NCBI GenBank assembly: GCA_017548765.1
Contig: JAFYZH010000046.1
Span: 1 to 52,291, forward strand
From: Lachnospiraceae bacterium
GTDB lineage: Bacteria > Bacillota > Clostridia > Lachnospirales > Lachnospiraceae
Reading direction: 5' to 3'
Length of the DNA: 52,291 bases
The notes under the pieces were generated by a model. It was given only the letters and a program-made list of their open reading frames with translations. It had not been told where the DNA came from and did not search any database. Below are positions 32,278 through 40,800 of the stretch, piece by piece. Each line of letters starts with the position of its first letter. Positions within the stretch are counted from its first letter, which is position 1. The position numbers and the translations under genes were made by a program.

Positions 32278-33801
32278 TTATTTCTTATCTCTGCGGTTCT
32301 GTGCGCGACGCTCCTGGATCATGGAAAGCGCGAACAGGAAGATCAGGAAGCCGACGAGCAACAAGATCACAACTGCGATCAGGATCGCTATCCAATTGAT
32401 GCCGCCTTCGTTCTCTTTCTCTTCGGACGCGGTCGTAGTCTCCTCTACGGTCGTCTCCTGCGCCGTCGTCGTGTCCTCTAGAGTCGTCTCAGCCTCCGTG
32501 GTCGTTTCCGCCTCCGTGGTCGTCTCCGCCTCCGTGGTCTCCTCTTCCGTGGTCGTTTCCGCCTCGGTCGATGTCTCTGCTTCCGAAGTCTCCGTGCTCA
32601 CATCCGAGCTCGACTCTTCAACAGCCGTTGTCTCCTGCGCCGTCGTAGTCTCCTTTGTCGGCTCGGTAGGCTTCTGCGTCTCCGGCACTTCATCTGTCGG
32701 AGCAACAGTAGGATCTTTTACCGTCTCAGTCGGAGCTTCCGTCGTCGGCTCGACGATATCCTTAAACGCTTCCTTCGGAATGTTCATGTGGCCGATCATG
32801 GTCGCATAAACAAGCTGGGAAACTTCCTTCAAATGCTTCTGGATACGATCTTTGAAATTCGCCTCCAGGAACTCGATATTGTCGTAAGGCTCATTATGCA
32901 TGATCTTACCGTTTTCAACCAGCGGCGAGTCGGTCTGGTACATATTGTCCCAGTCGCCTCCCATCCAGTTTGACGCCTCAAAGTAGATGTAAGGCTTGCC
33001 TGCCGCGGCAAATGCGGCGTGATCGCTGCCGGTCATCTTCGTCGGGGTCGGCCACTGGCCGTTAACCTCCGGGTGGATGGACAGTTTCACATCGTACTCA
33101 TCAGCCAGCTCCATCATGCTGGTCAGAGGCCACATTTCGGTAAATGTTTTTGTATCGTCATGATAGTTGCCGCTGTAGATCATCAGGTTATCGCCTGCAG
33201 CCACACTGTCGACGTTGATAACGCAGATGATGCGGTCCATCTCTTCCTGCGACAGGGATGCCACATAAGCGGTGCTTCCCAAGCAACCGGGTTCCTCGCC
33301 GTCAAACAGAGCGAAACGCACGCTGTACGGCAGGTCCATCTTCGCGACACGCTCGGCATTTTCCAGAAGGACGCCGACGCCGGAACCGTTGTCATCACAG
33401 GCAGGCGACCAGGCGCCGTCATAGTGCGCACAGATCAGCAACATGTAGTCTGAGTTTCCCTTTTTGTCGAAGATCAGGCTCTCACCGGAGAACGGTCCCC
33501 AACCATGCGTACTGTCTGCTGCAAACTCGCAGGTCGAAACCTTATAACCCCAACCGCTCACCAACTTCTTCAGCCACGCGCGGCAGTCTGCATTTGCCGG
33601 GGTGGTCGAAATGCGGAACGAGTACTCCTGACTCAGTTTTTTCATGTATTCATAGGCCTTCTCGCCGAATGCCTCATCCGCATAAACTTTACTTGCGCCG
33701 CCCAAAGCGCCGAGCAGGCCGGTCCCCTGAAGGATCATCGCCATCGCCAGCACCAACGATAAGGCCGCCGTCGCAAGTTTTGTCTTCATCCCATATTTCA
33801 T
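32278..33801 (-). CDS. M28-family metallopeptidase, exported and membrane-anchored
   Basis: A 507-residue protein. Residues 1-41 are a signal peptide (LATAALSLVLAMAMILQGTG). The catalytic domain shows the M28 zinc ligands and base: CAHYDGAW (His), CDDNGSGVG (bridging Asp), LFDGEEPG (catalytic Glu-Glu), INVDSVAAGD (Asp) and TGSDHAAFAA (His). Then comes a low-complexity Thr/Glu/Pro stretch of about 115 residues made of ETTT/EAETTT repeats, a C-terminal helix (IAILIAVVILLLVGFLIFLF) and a basic tail. It should be an aminopeptidase held on the outer face of the membrane by a flexible stalk. The ATG at 33799-33801 follows AAGGAG by 9 bases. Confidence 0.88.
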   Translation of the reverse strand: MKYGMKTKLATAALSLVLAMAMILQGTGLLGALGGASKVYADEAFGEKAYEYMKKLSQEYSFRISTTPANADCRAWLKKLVSGWGYKVSTCEFAADSTHGWGPFSGESLIFDKKGNSDYMLLICAHYDGAWSPACDDNGSGVGVLLENAERVAKMDLPYSVRFALFDGEEPGCLGSTAYVASLSQEEMDRIICVINVDSVAAGDNLMIYSGNYHDDTKTFTEMWPLTSMMELADEYDVKLSIHPEVNGQWPTPTKMTGSDHAAFAAAGKPYIYFEASNWMGGDWDNMYQTDSPLVENGKIMHNEPYDNIEFLEANFKDRIQKHLKEVSQLVYATMIGHMNIPKEAFKDIVEPTTEAPTETVKDPTVAPTDEVPETQKPTEPTKETTTAQETTAVEESSSDVSTETSEAETSTEAETTTEEETTEAETTTEAETTTEAETTLEDTTTAQETTVEETTTASEEKENEGGINWIAILIAVVILLLVGFLIFLFALSMIQERRAQNRRDKK

Positions 33802-33868
33802 CCTTTTAAGCTCCTTTTTTGAAAGCAGTGCAATCCACACCATCCGTAAGATCACGGTCCTACCCCGC

Positions 33869-33903
33869 AAAAAAACTTAGAGGCGGAAAACACCACCTCT
33901 AAG
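33869..33903 (-). terminator. Terminator after the PD-(D/E)XK-like gene
   Basis: CTTAGAGGTGG pairs with CCGCCTCTAAG (one mismatch) and is followed by seven T on the minus strand. Its 5' arm overlaps the -10 of the promoter at 33902-33930. Confidence 0.82.
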
Positions 33904-33930
33904 TATAACTGAAGCATTATTTTTTTTCAA
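33902..33930 (-). promoter_or_regulatory. Promoter of the M28 peptidase operon
   Basis: TTGAAA (33925-33930), 17-bp spacer, TATACT (33902-33907). Transcripts starting about 7 bases later lack the first part of the terminator's 5' arm, so they could escape termination while readthrough from upstream is stopped. Confidence 0.65.
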
Positions 33931-33945
33931 GTCATTTCTTCATCG

Positions 33946-34752
33946 TCAATATCCCAGATCCGCCTTCAGATCTGTCAACATGATCCGGATCGCTTTCGTA
34001 TTCAACGGATATCTTTCGGTCTCAAACGTCCAGATCAATGAACCTCGTCGGAATGTCGATTCATATTTCCGTATCTTCATAAATGCATTATTTCGGTATT
34101 CCATGTCATCCATCATACCGAAATGTTCCCAGTACAACTCTCTTCGTTCTCTTATGTTCAACAGTGTAAAATCCGGATGGACCGTGCCCGAGCCGATCTG
34201 TAGCGGCTTTTCATATAAAAACGGTATGGACATTTCATCCAGGATCTCTGCTATGATCACCTCTGACTTCGACCGAACGCGTAATCCCTGTCTCGTATAA
34301 TACTCCGGTGCTTTTTCGCCAAACTCCAGCCTATCATAGTCTTTATTCTTCCATTCTCGAATGTAAGCTTCATCCGGCAAACGATGTGGTCGGATCAATC
34401 CCCTTTTTCCTAAAACCATCTGATCTAAAGCATCTTCAAATGGATCCGCCGAAGAAGCGCTTAGCTGTTTCAATCTCGCGATCCGCTGTTCTATACTATT
34501 TATCAGTTTTCGATCATATTCGATCTGAGCTAAAGTTTCCGCTTTCTCCCTATCCTTTTTGGGTATATAGTCTCCTGTTGGCTTTGATCCACGATGCCTC
34601 ATAAAAAATTGATAGCCTTCACCACGACTGATCACGCGAAGACCGGCACCATCAGGAACCAATGAAGTGATTTTTCCCAATTCGGAGGAAACCCTCCTCA
34701 ATTGGCTCTCCAAAAATTCTATTTCTTTTTTTACATCTACTTCCCGAAACAT
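33946..34752 (-). CDS. PD-(D/E)XK nuclease-like protein
   Basis: A 268-residue soluble protein. The N-terminal half is a coiled-coil type region (DVKKEIEFLESQLRRVSSEL, later IEYDRKLINSIEQRIARLKQL). The C-terminal half resembles a small PD-(D/E)XK fold: VRSKSEVIIAEILDEMSIPFLYEKPL, then HPDFTLLNIRERRELYWEHFG, giving the helix Glu, the PDF aspartate and an E-x-W/H segment. Members of this type are frequent in Clostridia with unknown targets. The ATG at 34750-34752 follows GGGAGG by 4 bases; a TTG directly before it is an alternative. It stands alone, ended by the terminator at 33869-33903. Confidence 0.65.
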   Translation of the reverse strand: MFREVDVKKEIEFLESQLRRVSSELGKITSLVPDGAGLRVISRGEGYQFFMRHRGSKPTGDYIPKKDREKAETLAQIEYDRKLINSIEQRIARLKQLSASSADPFEDALDQMVLGKRGLIRPHRLPDEAYIREWKNKDYDRLEFGEKAPEYYTRQGLRVRSKSEVIIAEILDEMSIPFLYEKPLQIGSGTVHPDFTLLNIRERRELYWEHFGMMDDMEYRNNAFMKIRKYESTFRRGSLIWTFETERYPLNTKAIRIMLTDLKADLGY

Positions 34753-34890
34753 CAAACCTCCCTATTATTTCGAATTATCATGAGTCGACCCCTTCACGAT
34801 GCCGGCTCTCCCCTATGACGACCTCCCCAAATATCAATGTGGATAGATGATTATCCCTCTGTATCCTGTTTTGTCACCTCCTTCTACACC

Positions 34891-35224
34891 TTTGTTCGCT
34901 TTTTCTGCCTTCCGTCGGGCTATTTTCGGCTCAACAGGCGAACAAAACCGCCTTTTCGGCCTCGTTTGTTCGCTTTTTCTGCCTTCCCTCGGGTAATTTC
35001 CGGCTCGTCAGGCGAACAAAGCTTCCATTTTTGGCTCTTTTGTTCGCTTTTTCTGCCCTTCCTCGGGCTATGTAAGGCTCAACAGGCGAACAAAACCCTC
35101 TTTTTCGGCCCTTTTGTTCGCTTTTTCTGTCCTTCCGCGGGCTATGTAAGGCTCAACAGGCGAACAAAACCGCCATTTCTGGCTCTTTTGTTCGCCTATT
35201 GCATCCTGCCGAGTATTTGTTCGC
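34891..35224. repeat. Four 74-bp tandem units plus partial copies, each with an inverted repeat
   Basis: TTTGTTCGC begins at 34891, 34965, 35039, 35113 and 35187, an exact 74-base period; one more copy is at 35216. Inside each full unit GCGAACAAA follows about 47 bases later, so each unit can fold into a stem with 9-bp ends. Unit sequences differ at scattered bases between the conserved ends. Position: between convergently unrelated minus-strand genes, right after the ABC exporter operon. Confidence 0.9.
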
Positions 35225-35235
35225 TTTTCAAGGTC

Positions 35236-35261
35236 GGCCATGCATGCAAGCATGCATGGCC
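35236..35261. terminator. 26-bp near-perfect palindrome after the ABC exporter operon
   Basis: GGCCATGCATGC, AA, GCATGCATGGCC: 12-bp arms. It lies 22 bases after the exporter stop. No T-run follows on the minus strand, so it may be a weak terminator or a stabilising hairpin. Confidence 0.5.
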
Positions 35262-35283
35262 GCCTTTTCGAGCCTTGTATCAT

Positions 35284-37125
35284 TTACGTCTCCAACCCTG
35301 CGAACTGTGACTGGTAGAGTTCGGCGTAGCGTCCGCCGAGTTCGAGGAGTTCATCGTGGGTTCCTGTCTCGACCACGCGTCCCTGGTCCATAACGACGAT
35401 CTTATCGGCGTCCATGATGGTGGACAGTCGGTGGGCAATGATCACACTCGTACGGTTCTTCATGAGCTGCGCCATCGCATCCTGGATCTTCTTTTCAGTG
35501 CGGGTATCGACCGAACTGGTCGCCTCATCCAGGATCAGGATGGACGGATCCGAAAGCACGGCGCGAGCGATCGTGAGGAGCTGCTTCTGGCCTGCCGACA
35601 GGTTCGCTCCTGCCAGTTTCAGGTAAGTGTCGTAACCCTCGGGCTGGCGGGAAATGAAAGACTCGCAGTTGGAGATCCGCGCAGCCTCGACCATTTCCTC
35701 GTCGGAAGCTTCCTGATTACTGTATTTGATATTTCCGGCGATGGTATCGGAGAACAGGACGGTATCCTGCAAAACGATCGCGGTATGATCACGCAGGTCG
35801 TCTCGTTTGTAATCGAAGATATCCACGCCGTCGATTTTGATCGAGCCGGAATCCGGCTTGTAAAAACGCATCAGCAGGTTAACGATGGTCGTCTTTCCGC
35901 TTCCGGTCGCGCCGACCAGGGCTACCTTCTGTCCCGGGCGGACTTCCATGTTGAAGTCCTTCAGCACCTGCTTGCCGGGTACGTATGAGAAATCGATATG
36001 CTCAAAGGTGATATTGCCCTCGACCTTCGTCATCGGGATCTCACCTTCGTTGTTTTCGTCCGGAAGATCCATGATCTCAAAGACACGCTCCGCACCGGCC
36101 AGCGCTGTCTGTACGTTGCCGTAAAGCTGCGCGATCTCATTGATCGGACGCGAGAACTGCTTTGCATACAGGATGAACGCCGAGATCGTACCGATGGTGA
36201 TCAGGTTATGGTAGGCGAAGAAACCGCCGAATGCCGATACGATAACGAAGCCGATGTTGGAGATGCAGTTCATGATGGGGCCCATGGAACCACCGAGGAT
36301 CTCCGCGCGGATGCTCACGCTGCACAGTTCATCCGACAAGTCGTTGAACTCGCGGATGACATCCTCTTTTTTGTTGTATGCCACGATGGAACGGTATCCG
36401 GTGATCATCTCCTCCGAATGGCCGTTGAGTTTACCTTGCACGATCGAACGGTGCTTATACGTGCGACGCATGACCTTCGACAACACCTTCGTAACTACGA
36501 CCGTGATAAGCACGGTAAAGAAGGTGATCAACGTCAGCTGCCAGCAATACCAGAACATGATGGCCACGGTTCCGATGATGGTCATGACGCCGGAGAACAG
36601 CGAGCCGATGCTCTGCGAGATCGTCTGGGAGATATTCTCGACATCGTTCGTCATGCGGCTCATGATATCGCCGCCCGAGTGCGTATCCAGGTACGCGATC
36701 GACAAATGGTCGATCTTCTCGAACAAGTCGTGACGCATCTTCCGCACGATCCGTTGGGACAGGCGGGCCGACAAAAGCGACTGGCCCAGCATGAAGGCAG
36801 TATTCACGGCGTAGATGCCAAGCATGGCGAGAAGCAAAGCAGGAAGGATGCCAAACTCCTTATTGAAGATCGAATCGATCGCATTTCCCTGCATGCTCGG
36901 TCCTGCCAGTGTCGACAGAGAAACGACCACAACGCAGATGAACAACATGATCAGCAGGGTCTTCTCTGTGCGGAAATAAACCAGGAGGCGGCGCAAGATG
37001 TTCTTCATATCCTTCGGCTTCTCGACTTCGCGCATCATTCCGCGCGGGCCGCCGCCTGGACGACCGCCGAAGCGCACCATCTGCTGCTGTTGCGGCTGTG
37101 CGGGGGCTTTATTCGGTTCACTCAT
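35284..37125 (-). CDS. ABC exporter subunit (fused membrane and ATPase domains), catalytic site subunit
   Basis: A 613-residue half-transporter. After a Pro/Gln/Gly-rich N-terminus come six membrane segments (about 50-340), then the ATPase domain with Walker A GATGSGKTTIV, signature LSAGQKQLLTIARA, Walker B ILILDEATSSVD with the catalytic Glu and IAHRLSTI. The signature has Ala in place of the first Gly of LSGGQ. It overlaps the upstream exporter gene by 8 bases. With that partner, whose Walker B Glu is replaced by Asp, it forms a heterodimeric exporter of the BmrCD/TM287-288 type with one active and one degenerate ATP site. Substrates of such pumps are drugs, lipids or peptides. Confidence 0.93.
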   Translation of the reverse strand: MSEPNKAPAQPQQQQMVRFGGRPGGGPRGMMREVEKPKDMKNILRRLLVYFRTEKTLLIMLFICVVVVSLSTLAGPSMQGNAIDSIFNKEFGILPALLLAMLGIYAVNTAFMLGQSLLSARLSQRIVRKMRHDLFEKIDHLSIAYLDTHSGGDIMSRMTNDVENISQTISQSIGSLFSGVMTIIGTVAIMFWYCWQLTLITFFTVLITVVVTKVLSKVMRRTYKHRSIVQGKLNGHSEEMITGYRSIVAYNKKEDVIREFNDLSDELCSVSIRAEILGGSMGPIMNCISNIGFVIVSAFGGFFAYHNLITIGTISAFILYAKQFSRPINEIAQLYGNVQTALAGAERVFEIMDLPDENNEGEIPMTKVEGNITFEHIDFSYVPGKQVLKDFNMEVRPGQKVALVGATGSGKTTIVNLLMRFYKPDSGSIKIDGVDIFDYKRDDLRDHTAIVLQDTVLFSDTIAGNIKYSNQEASDEEMVEAARISNCESFISRQPEGYDTYLKLAGANLSAGQKQLLTIARAVLSDPSILILDEATSSVDTRTEKKIQDAMAQLMKNRTSVIIAHRLSTIMDADKIVVMDQGRVVETGTHDELLELGGRYAELYQSQFAGLET

Positions 37126-38890
37126 TTGCCGTCACCCCCTTCTTATCTTCTTTTAACTGCGACCGATAGATATCCTGGTACAGGTCGCAACTCTCCATCA
37201 ATTCATCGTGCGTACCGATGGCCAGGATCTTTCCGCGATCCAGCACCATGATACGGTCCGCATTGCGGACGGACGCGATCCTCTGGGCAATGATGATCTT
37301 CGTCATCTGACTGTACTCCGTCCCCATCACACTACCCTGTGCGCGCAGTGCTTTGTGGAGTGCCGCCTCAGTCTTCAGATCCAGTGCGCTGGTCGCGTCA
37401 TCGAAGATCAGGATCTCACCCTTACGCACCAAGGCACGGGCGATGGAAATACGCTGCTTCTGTCCGCCCGAAAGGGAATGACCGGACTCAGTAACGTGAG
37501 TGTCGTAGCCGTCCTTCGAAGCACGGATGAAATCATCCGCCTGCGCCACACGGGCTGCCTCGTAGATCTCTTCATCGGTAGCATCCTCACGTCCCCAGCG
37601 AATGTTTTCGCGGATGGAGCGGGAATACAATTCCGCTTTCTGCATGACGGTGACTACGCGCTCGCGCAGCTCATGCAATTCATAATCTTTGACATTGATG
37701 CCGTCCACGTAGACATTGCCCTCCGTCACGTCGTAGAAACGCGGAATCAGGTTGACGAACGAAGACTTACCGCTTCCGGTCGTTCCCAAAATGGCAAATG
37801 TCTCGCCGGGATGGATCTCCAGGTCGATGTCCTCCAAGACCTTACGGTCCGGAGAGGACGGGTAGGCAAAGGAAACCTTCTCGAAACGAATGGTTCCGCG
37901 CGCTACGTCGCCGACCACTGCTTTCGCAGCTTCAAAATCGCCGTCGCCGATGAGGTCGGGACAGTCGAGCACCTCGTTAAGACGCGCTACGGAAGCACGT
38001 GCACGCGTAATGCTCTGGAATATATTGGCCACAAAGGTCACACTATGCAGGATCATCGCAACATAGGTCAACGCAGCCATCAGATCGCCGATCTGCAGCT
38101 CCGCGCCGTCTTCCACCTTAATCGCTCCGATGTAGAGAAGCAGGATCACGACGAGGTTCAGGATGATGTTCATGTACGGCATCATGAAGGCGAGCAGCGT
38201 CTGCACGCGCAGGTTGATGTCGACGAGGTCATCATTTGCCTTATCAAAACGGTTCAACTCATACTCTTCGCGAACGTACGCCTTTACCACGCGGGCGCCG
38301 GCAACGTCCTCCTGCATGACATGGTTCACCTGGTCGAGCTTCTTCTGAACGACCGCGAACATCGGGGTCGCCTTCTTCAGGAAGAAGAACACGCCGACCA
38401 TGACGAACGGCAGGGCGCCGATAGTCAGCAGGGCGAAATGCGTCGAGATCCGGTACAGCATGTAGATACCGCCGATAAACATGCACAGGCTTCGCACAGC
38501 CATGCGGAGCGTCAGCATGACCATCATCTCAACTTGGTTGACATCGTTGGATAAACGGGTGATCAGGGAACCGGTAGAAATACGGTCCGTTTGGGAAAAT
38601 GACAGGTTCATGATCTTCGAAAAGACAGCCTTACGCACATCGTTTCCGAAGCGGCGGGTAGCCAGGTTCGCGAAGACGCCGCACAGAGTACCGCAAAGGC
38701 CGCCGAACAGGACCAGAAGGATCATACGGATACCGAGATCCAGGATGAGTTCGACATCGCTATTGAGTACGCCGTCGTTTACGATGGATGACATGATCTT
38801 CGGTTGGATCAGGTCCATCGCGATCTCTCCGAACATGAATACCGGCGCCAGCACACACCAATACCAATACTTCTTCAGATACTTCAGCAT
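37118..38890 (-). CDS. ABC exporter subunit, degenerate-site partner
   Basis: A 590-residue half-transporter with six membrane segments and an ATPase domain: Walker A GTTGSGKSSFV, canonical signature LSGGQKQRISIARA, Walker B ILIFDDATSALD, in which the usual catalytic Glu is Asp, and IIAQRIASVRNAD, in which the switch His is Gln. These changes identify the non-hydrolysing half of a heterodimeric exporter. It is the first gene of the pair; its last 8 bases overlap the start of the other subunit. A LytTR regulator is divergent upstream, so the regulator may control the pair, though no operator is visible. Confidence 0.93.
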   Translation of the reverse strand: MLKYLKKYWYWCVLAPVFMFGEIAMDLIQPKIMSSIVNDGVLNSDVELILDLGIRMILLVLFGGLCGTLCGVFANLATRRFGNDVRKAVFSKIMNLSFSQTDRISTGSLITRLSNDVNQVEMMVMLTLRMAVRSLCMFIGGIYMLYRISTHFALLTIGALPFVMVGVFFFLKKATPMFAVVQKKLDQVNHVMQEDVAGARVVKAYVREEYELNRFDKANDDLVDINLRVQTLLAFMMPYMNIILNLVVILLLYIGAIKVEDGAELQIGDLMAALTYVAMILHSVTFVANIFQSITRARASVARLNEVLDCPDLIGDGDFEAAKAVVGDVARGTIRFEKVSFAYPSSPDRKVLEDIDLEIHPGETFAILGTTGSGKSSFVNLIPRFYDVTEGNVYVDGINVKDYELHELRERVVTVMQKAELYSRSIRENIRWGREDATDEEIYEAARVAQADDFIRASKDGYDTHVTESGHSLSGGQKQRISIARALVRKGEILIFDDATSALDLKTEAALHKALRAQGSVMGTEYSQMTKIIIAQRIASVRNADRIMVLDRGKILAIGTHDELMESCDLYQDIYRSQLKEDKKGVTANE

Positions 38891-39055
38891 AGATATCTCC
38901 TCTCTTAAAAACAGATTCTATTTTACTACATTGCCCGGAAAATATCCACCCGATATTATACTGTTTTCAACCTGTTTCTTGCGTCTTTTCACATTACGCT
39001 CACAAGTATATTCTATGCAAAAGGGCGATTTTGGTGAAAATTCCTGAATTTGTAC

Positions 39056-39083
39056 TTGAGTTTTGCCCTATTTATGCTATACT
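39056..39083 (+). promoter_or_regulatory. Promoter of the LytTR regulator
   Basis: TTGAGT (39056-39061), 16-bp spacer, TATACT (39078-39083), 69 bases before the start codon. Confidence 0.75.
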
Positions 39084-39152
39084 TAAAAAGGAAGGTTAGC
39101 TCATGTGATCGATCTATCTTCGGTCGTTCACATTATTGGGAGGTATGTATTT

Positions 39153-39893
39153 ATGAAGATTGCGATCTGCGACGACAGTAAGGTCGACATCAAAGCATTG
39201 TACACGATGCTTCACGACTGGTTTTCGTCTCACGACTCGGATGTACACGTTGAGGTTTACGACAGCGGGCAGAAACTGCTTCTGTCCTATGAACAGCAGA
39301 AATTGAAGAACCGTCCGGATTGGGACATCGTCTTTCTGGACATTTATATGGCCGACATGAATGGTATCGACACCGCACGCAAACTGCGTGAGAAGGCTCC
39401 GAATACCATGATCATATTCGTGACCTCGAGCGAGGAGCATGCCATCGAAAGTTACGATCTGATGGCGGAAGGCTACCTGGTGAAGCCCGTGGCCCGGCCG
39501 CGTCTCTACCAGCTTTTGGAGCGTCTGGAAGGCCGCATGGATCTCCAGTACGCCACCCTGAACGTCACCTCAGACCGCATTCCGGTGTCGCTTCCGATCG
39601 CGAAGATCCGCTACATCGAAGTCTTCAACTGGATGTGCATGGTGCACACCGTCGGTAAGGACTTCCAGGTCAATGTACCCCTGAAGGACATCGAGGAGCA
39701 GCTATCGCAGCACCCGAACTTCATTAAGTGCAACCGTTGCTACCTGGTGAACCTCGACTACGCGAAGAGCGTCGACGATAATTCCATCGTCATGGACCAG
39801 GGCGAAGAGATCAGCATCAGCGTCCGCAACAAACAGAAAACAAAGCAAGCTTACATCAACTACTACGCGCAGCAAAAAGGCGCAGAGAAATAA
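39153..39893 (+). CDS. LytTR-family response regulator (orphan)
   Basis: A 246-residue two-domain regulator. Residues 1-125 are a receiver: acidic pocket CDDSKVD (Asp8, Asp9), phospho-acceptor in VFLDIYMADMNG (Asp about 61), Thr/Ser in IFVTSSEE and Lys in GYLVKPVARP. Residues about 145-240 are a LytTR DNA-binding domain (RIPVSLPIAKIRYIEVFNW, CNRCYLVNLDYAKSVDD). The ATG at 39153 was chosen because GGGAGG stands 9 bases upstream and the fold begins there. No sensor kinase is encoded nearby. The divergent ABC exporter is a candidate target; AgrA-like peptide-signal control is possible. Confidence 0.92.
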   Translation: MKIAICDDSKVDIKALYTMLHDWFSSHDSDVHVEVYDSGQKLLLSYEQQKLKNRPDWDIVFLDIYMADMNGIDTARKLREKAPNTMIIFVTSSEEHAIESYDLMAEGYLVKPVARPRLYQLLERLEGRMDLQYATLNVTSDRIPVSLPIAKIRYIEVFNWMCMVHTVGKDFQVNVPLKDIEEQLSQHPNFIKCNRCYLVNLDYAKSVDDNSIVMDQGEEISISVRNKQKTKQAYINYYAQQKGAEK

Positions 39894-39933
39894 AAAACAG
39901 GCAGAGGGAATATCCTCTGCCTGATCTTTTTTT
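39892..39933. terminator. Bidirectional terminator between the LytTR and ZIP genes
   Basis: CAGGCAGAGG pairs with CCTCTGCCTG (6-base loop), with seven T on the plus side and six A on the other, serving two convergent genes. Confidence 0.88.
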
Positions 39934-39958
39934 ATTGGTTTATCATCTTCTGTCCGAA

Positions 39959-40741
39959 TTATCCTAATGCAACATCCAGCGCCATCATCAGTGTGAAGCC
40001 TGTTGCGAACATGAGCACGCCGATATTGGAGTGTTCGCCGGAGGACATCTCCGGGATCAGTTCTTCGACTACGACATACATCATGGCGCCGGCCGCGAAA
40101 CTCAGCAGGTACGGCATCGCCGGCAGGAAGAAGCCGGTCGCGAGGATCGTCAGAGCCGCGCCGATCGGTTCCACCGCGCCCGACAGGGCGCCATAGCCAA
40201 ACGCTCTCTTCTTACTCGCGCCTTCCGCGCACAGCGGCATCGAGATGATGGCGCCCTCCGGGAAGTTCTGGATCGCGATACCCAAAGCCAGGGCCAATGC
40301 AGCGCCGGACGTGATGGCTACATTGTCCGAAAGGAAACCGGCGTAAACCACGCCGACCGCCATGCCCTCCGGAATGTTGTGGAGCGTAACGGCGAGGACC
40401 ATCATGGTCGTCTTCTTAAGGCTGGACTTCGGGCCTTCCGCCTTCTCCGCGTTCAGGTGCAGGTGTGGGATGACCATGTCCAGAGTCAGCAGGAACAGGA
40501 TGCCGATCCAAAAGCCGACGAAGGCGGGCAGGAAGCTCAGCCGCCCCATATCTTCGCTCTGCTCCATCGCGGGGATGATCAGGCTCCAGATCGAAGCCGC
40601 CACCATGACGCCGCTCGCGAAGCCCATGAGCGCCTTCTGGACCTTCGGCCCCAGCTCCCCTTTCATGAAAAATACGCAGGCCGATCCGAGTGCCGTTCCG
40701 GCAAATGGGATCATCAGCCCCGATAAAACTTGCATGTTCAT
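39959..40741 (-). CDS. ZIP-family divalent metal transporter
   Basis: A 260-residue membrane protein with about eight segments. The ZIP metal-binding helices are clear: VLAVTLHNIPEGMAVGV (HNxPEG in helix IV) and GIAIQNFPEGAIISM (QNxPEG in helix V), with SGAVEPIGA further on. Between segments III and IV is a His-containing loop (IPHLHLNAEKAEG). It should import Zn2+, or Fe2+/Mn2+, along the gradient. The ATG at 40739-40741 follows GAGG; two more in-frame codons could serve. A palindrome in the promoter region suggests metal control. Confidence 0.92.
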   Translation of the reverse strand: MNMQVLSGLMIPFAGTALGSACVFFMKGELGPKVQKALMGFASGVMVAASIWSLIIPAMEQSEDMGRLSFLPAFVGFWIGILFLLTLDMVIPHLHLNAEKAEGPKSSLKKTTMMVLAVTLHNIPEGMAVGVVYAGFLSDNVAITSGAALALALGIAIQNFPEGAIISMPLCAEGASKKRAFGYGALSGAVEPIGAALTILATGFFLPAMPYLLSFAAGAMMYVVVEELIPEMSSGEHSNIGVLMFATGFTLMMALDVALG

Positions 40742-40772
40742 ATATCTACCTCGATTTCGATCGATCATTAGT

Positions 40773-40790
40773 GGTTAGTCACTACTAACC
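40773..40790. promoter_or_regulatory. Probable metalloregulator operator of the ZIP gene
   Basis: GGTTAGT, 4 bases, ACTAACC: a perfect 7+7 inverted repeat 31 bases before the start codon. A TTATAC -10-like hexamer overlaps its upstream edge on the minus strand. The half-sites resemble DtxR-type boxes, with different spacing. Confidence 0.6.
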
Positions 40791-40800
40791 AGTATAACAC

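Larger units (their letters stand above)
34753..35283. other. 530-bp noncoding gap with tandem repeats
   Basis: From 34753 to 34890 nothing is recognised. From 34891 on it holds the 74-bp repeats and a long palindrome, both listed separately. A 157-codon plus-strand frame crosses the repeats but changes frame relative to the unit (74 is not a multiple of 3) and has no ribosome binding site fitting it. Confidence 0.7.

Noticed and set aside
34891-35224. CRISPR array
   Set aside because: Units are contiguous 74-bp tandem repeats with no unique spacers, and no cas genes are nearby.
34837-35310. 157-codon plus-strand frame over the 74-bp repeats
   Set aside because: The repeat period is not a multiple of 3, so repeats appear in different frames, and no suitable ribosome binding site is present.
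37208-38554. 448-codon plus-strand frame and similar long frames at 35998-37251 and 48634-50034
   Set aside because: They are antisense to the ABC exporter and leuS genes, which have complete motifs; long antisense frames arise from the codon bias of the real genes.
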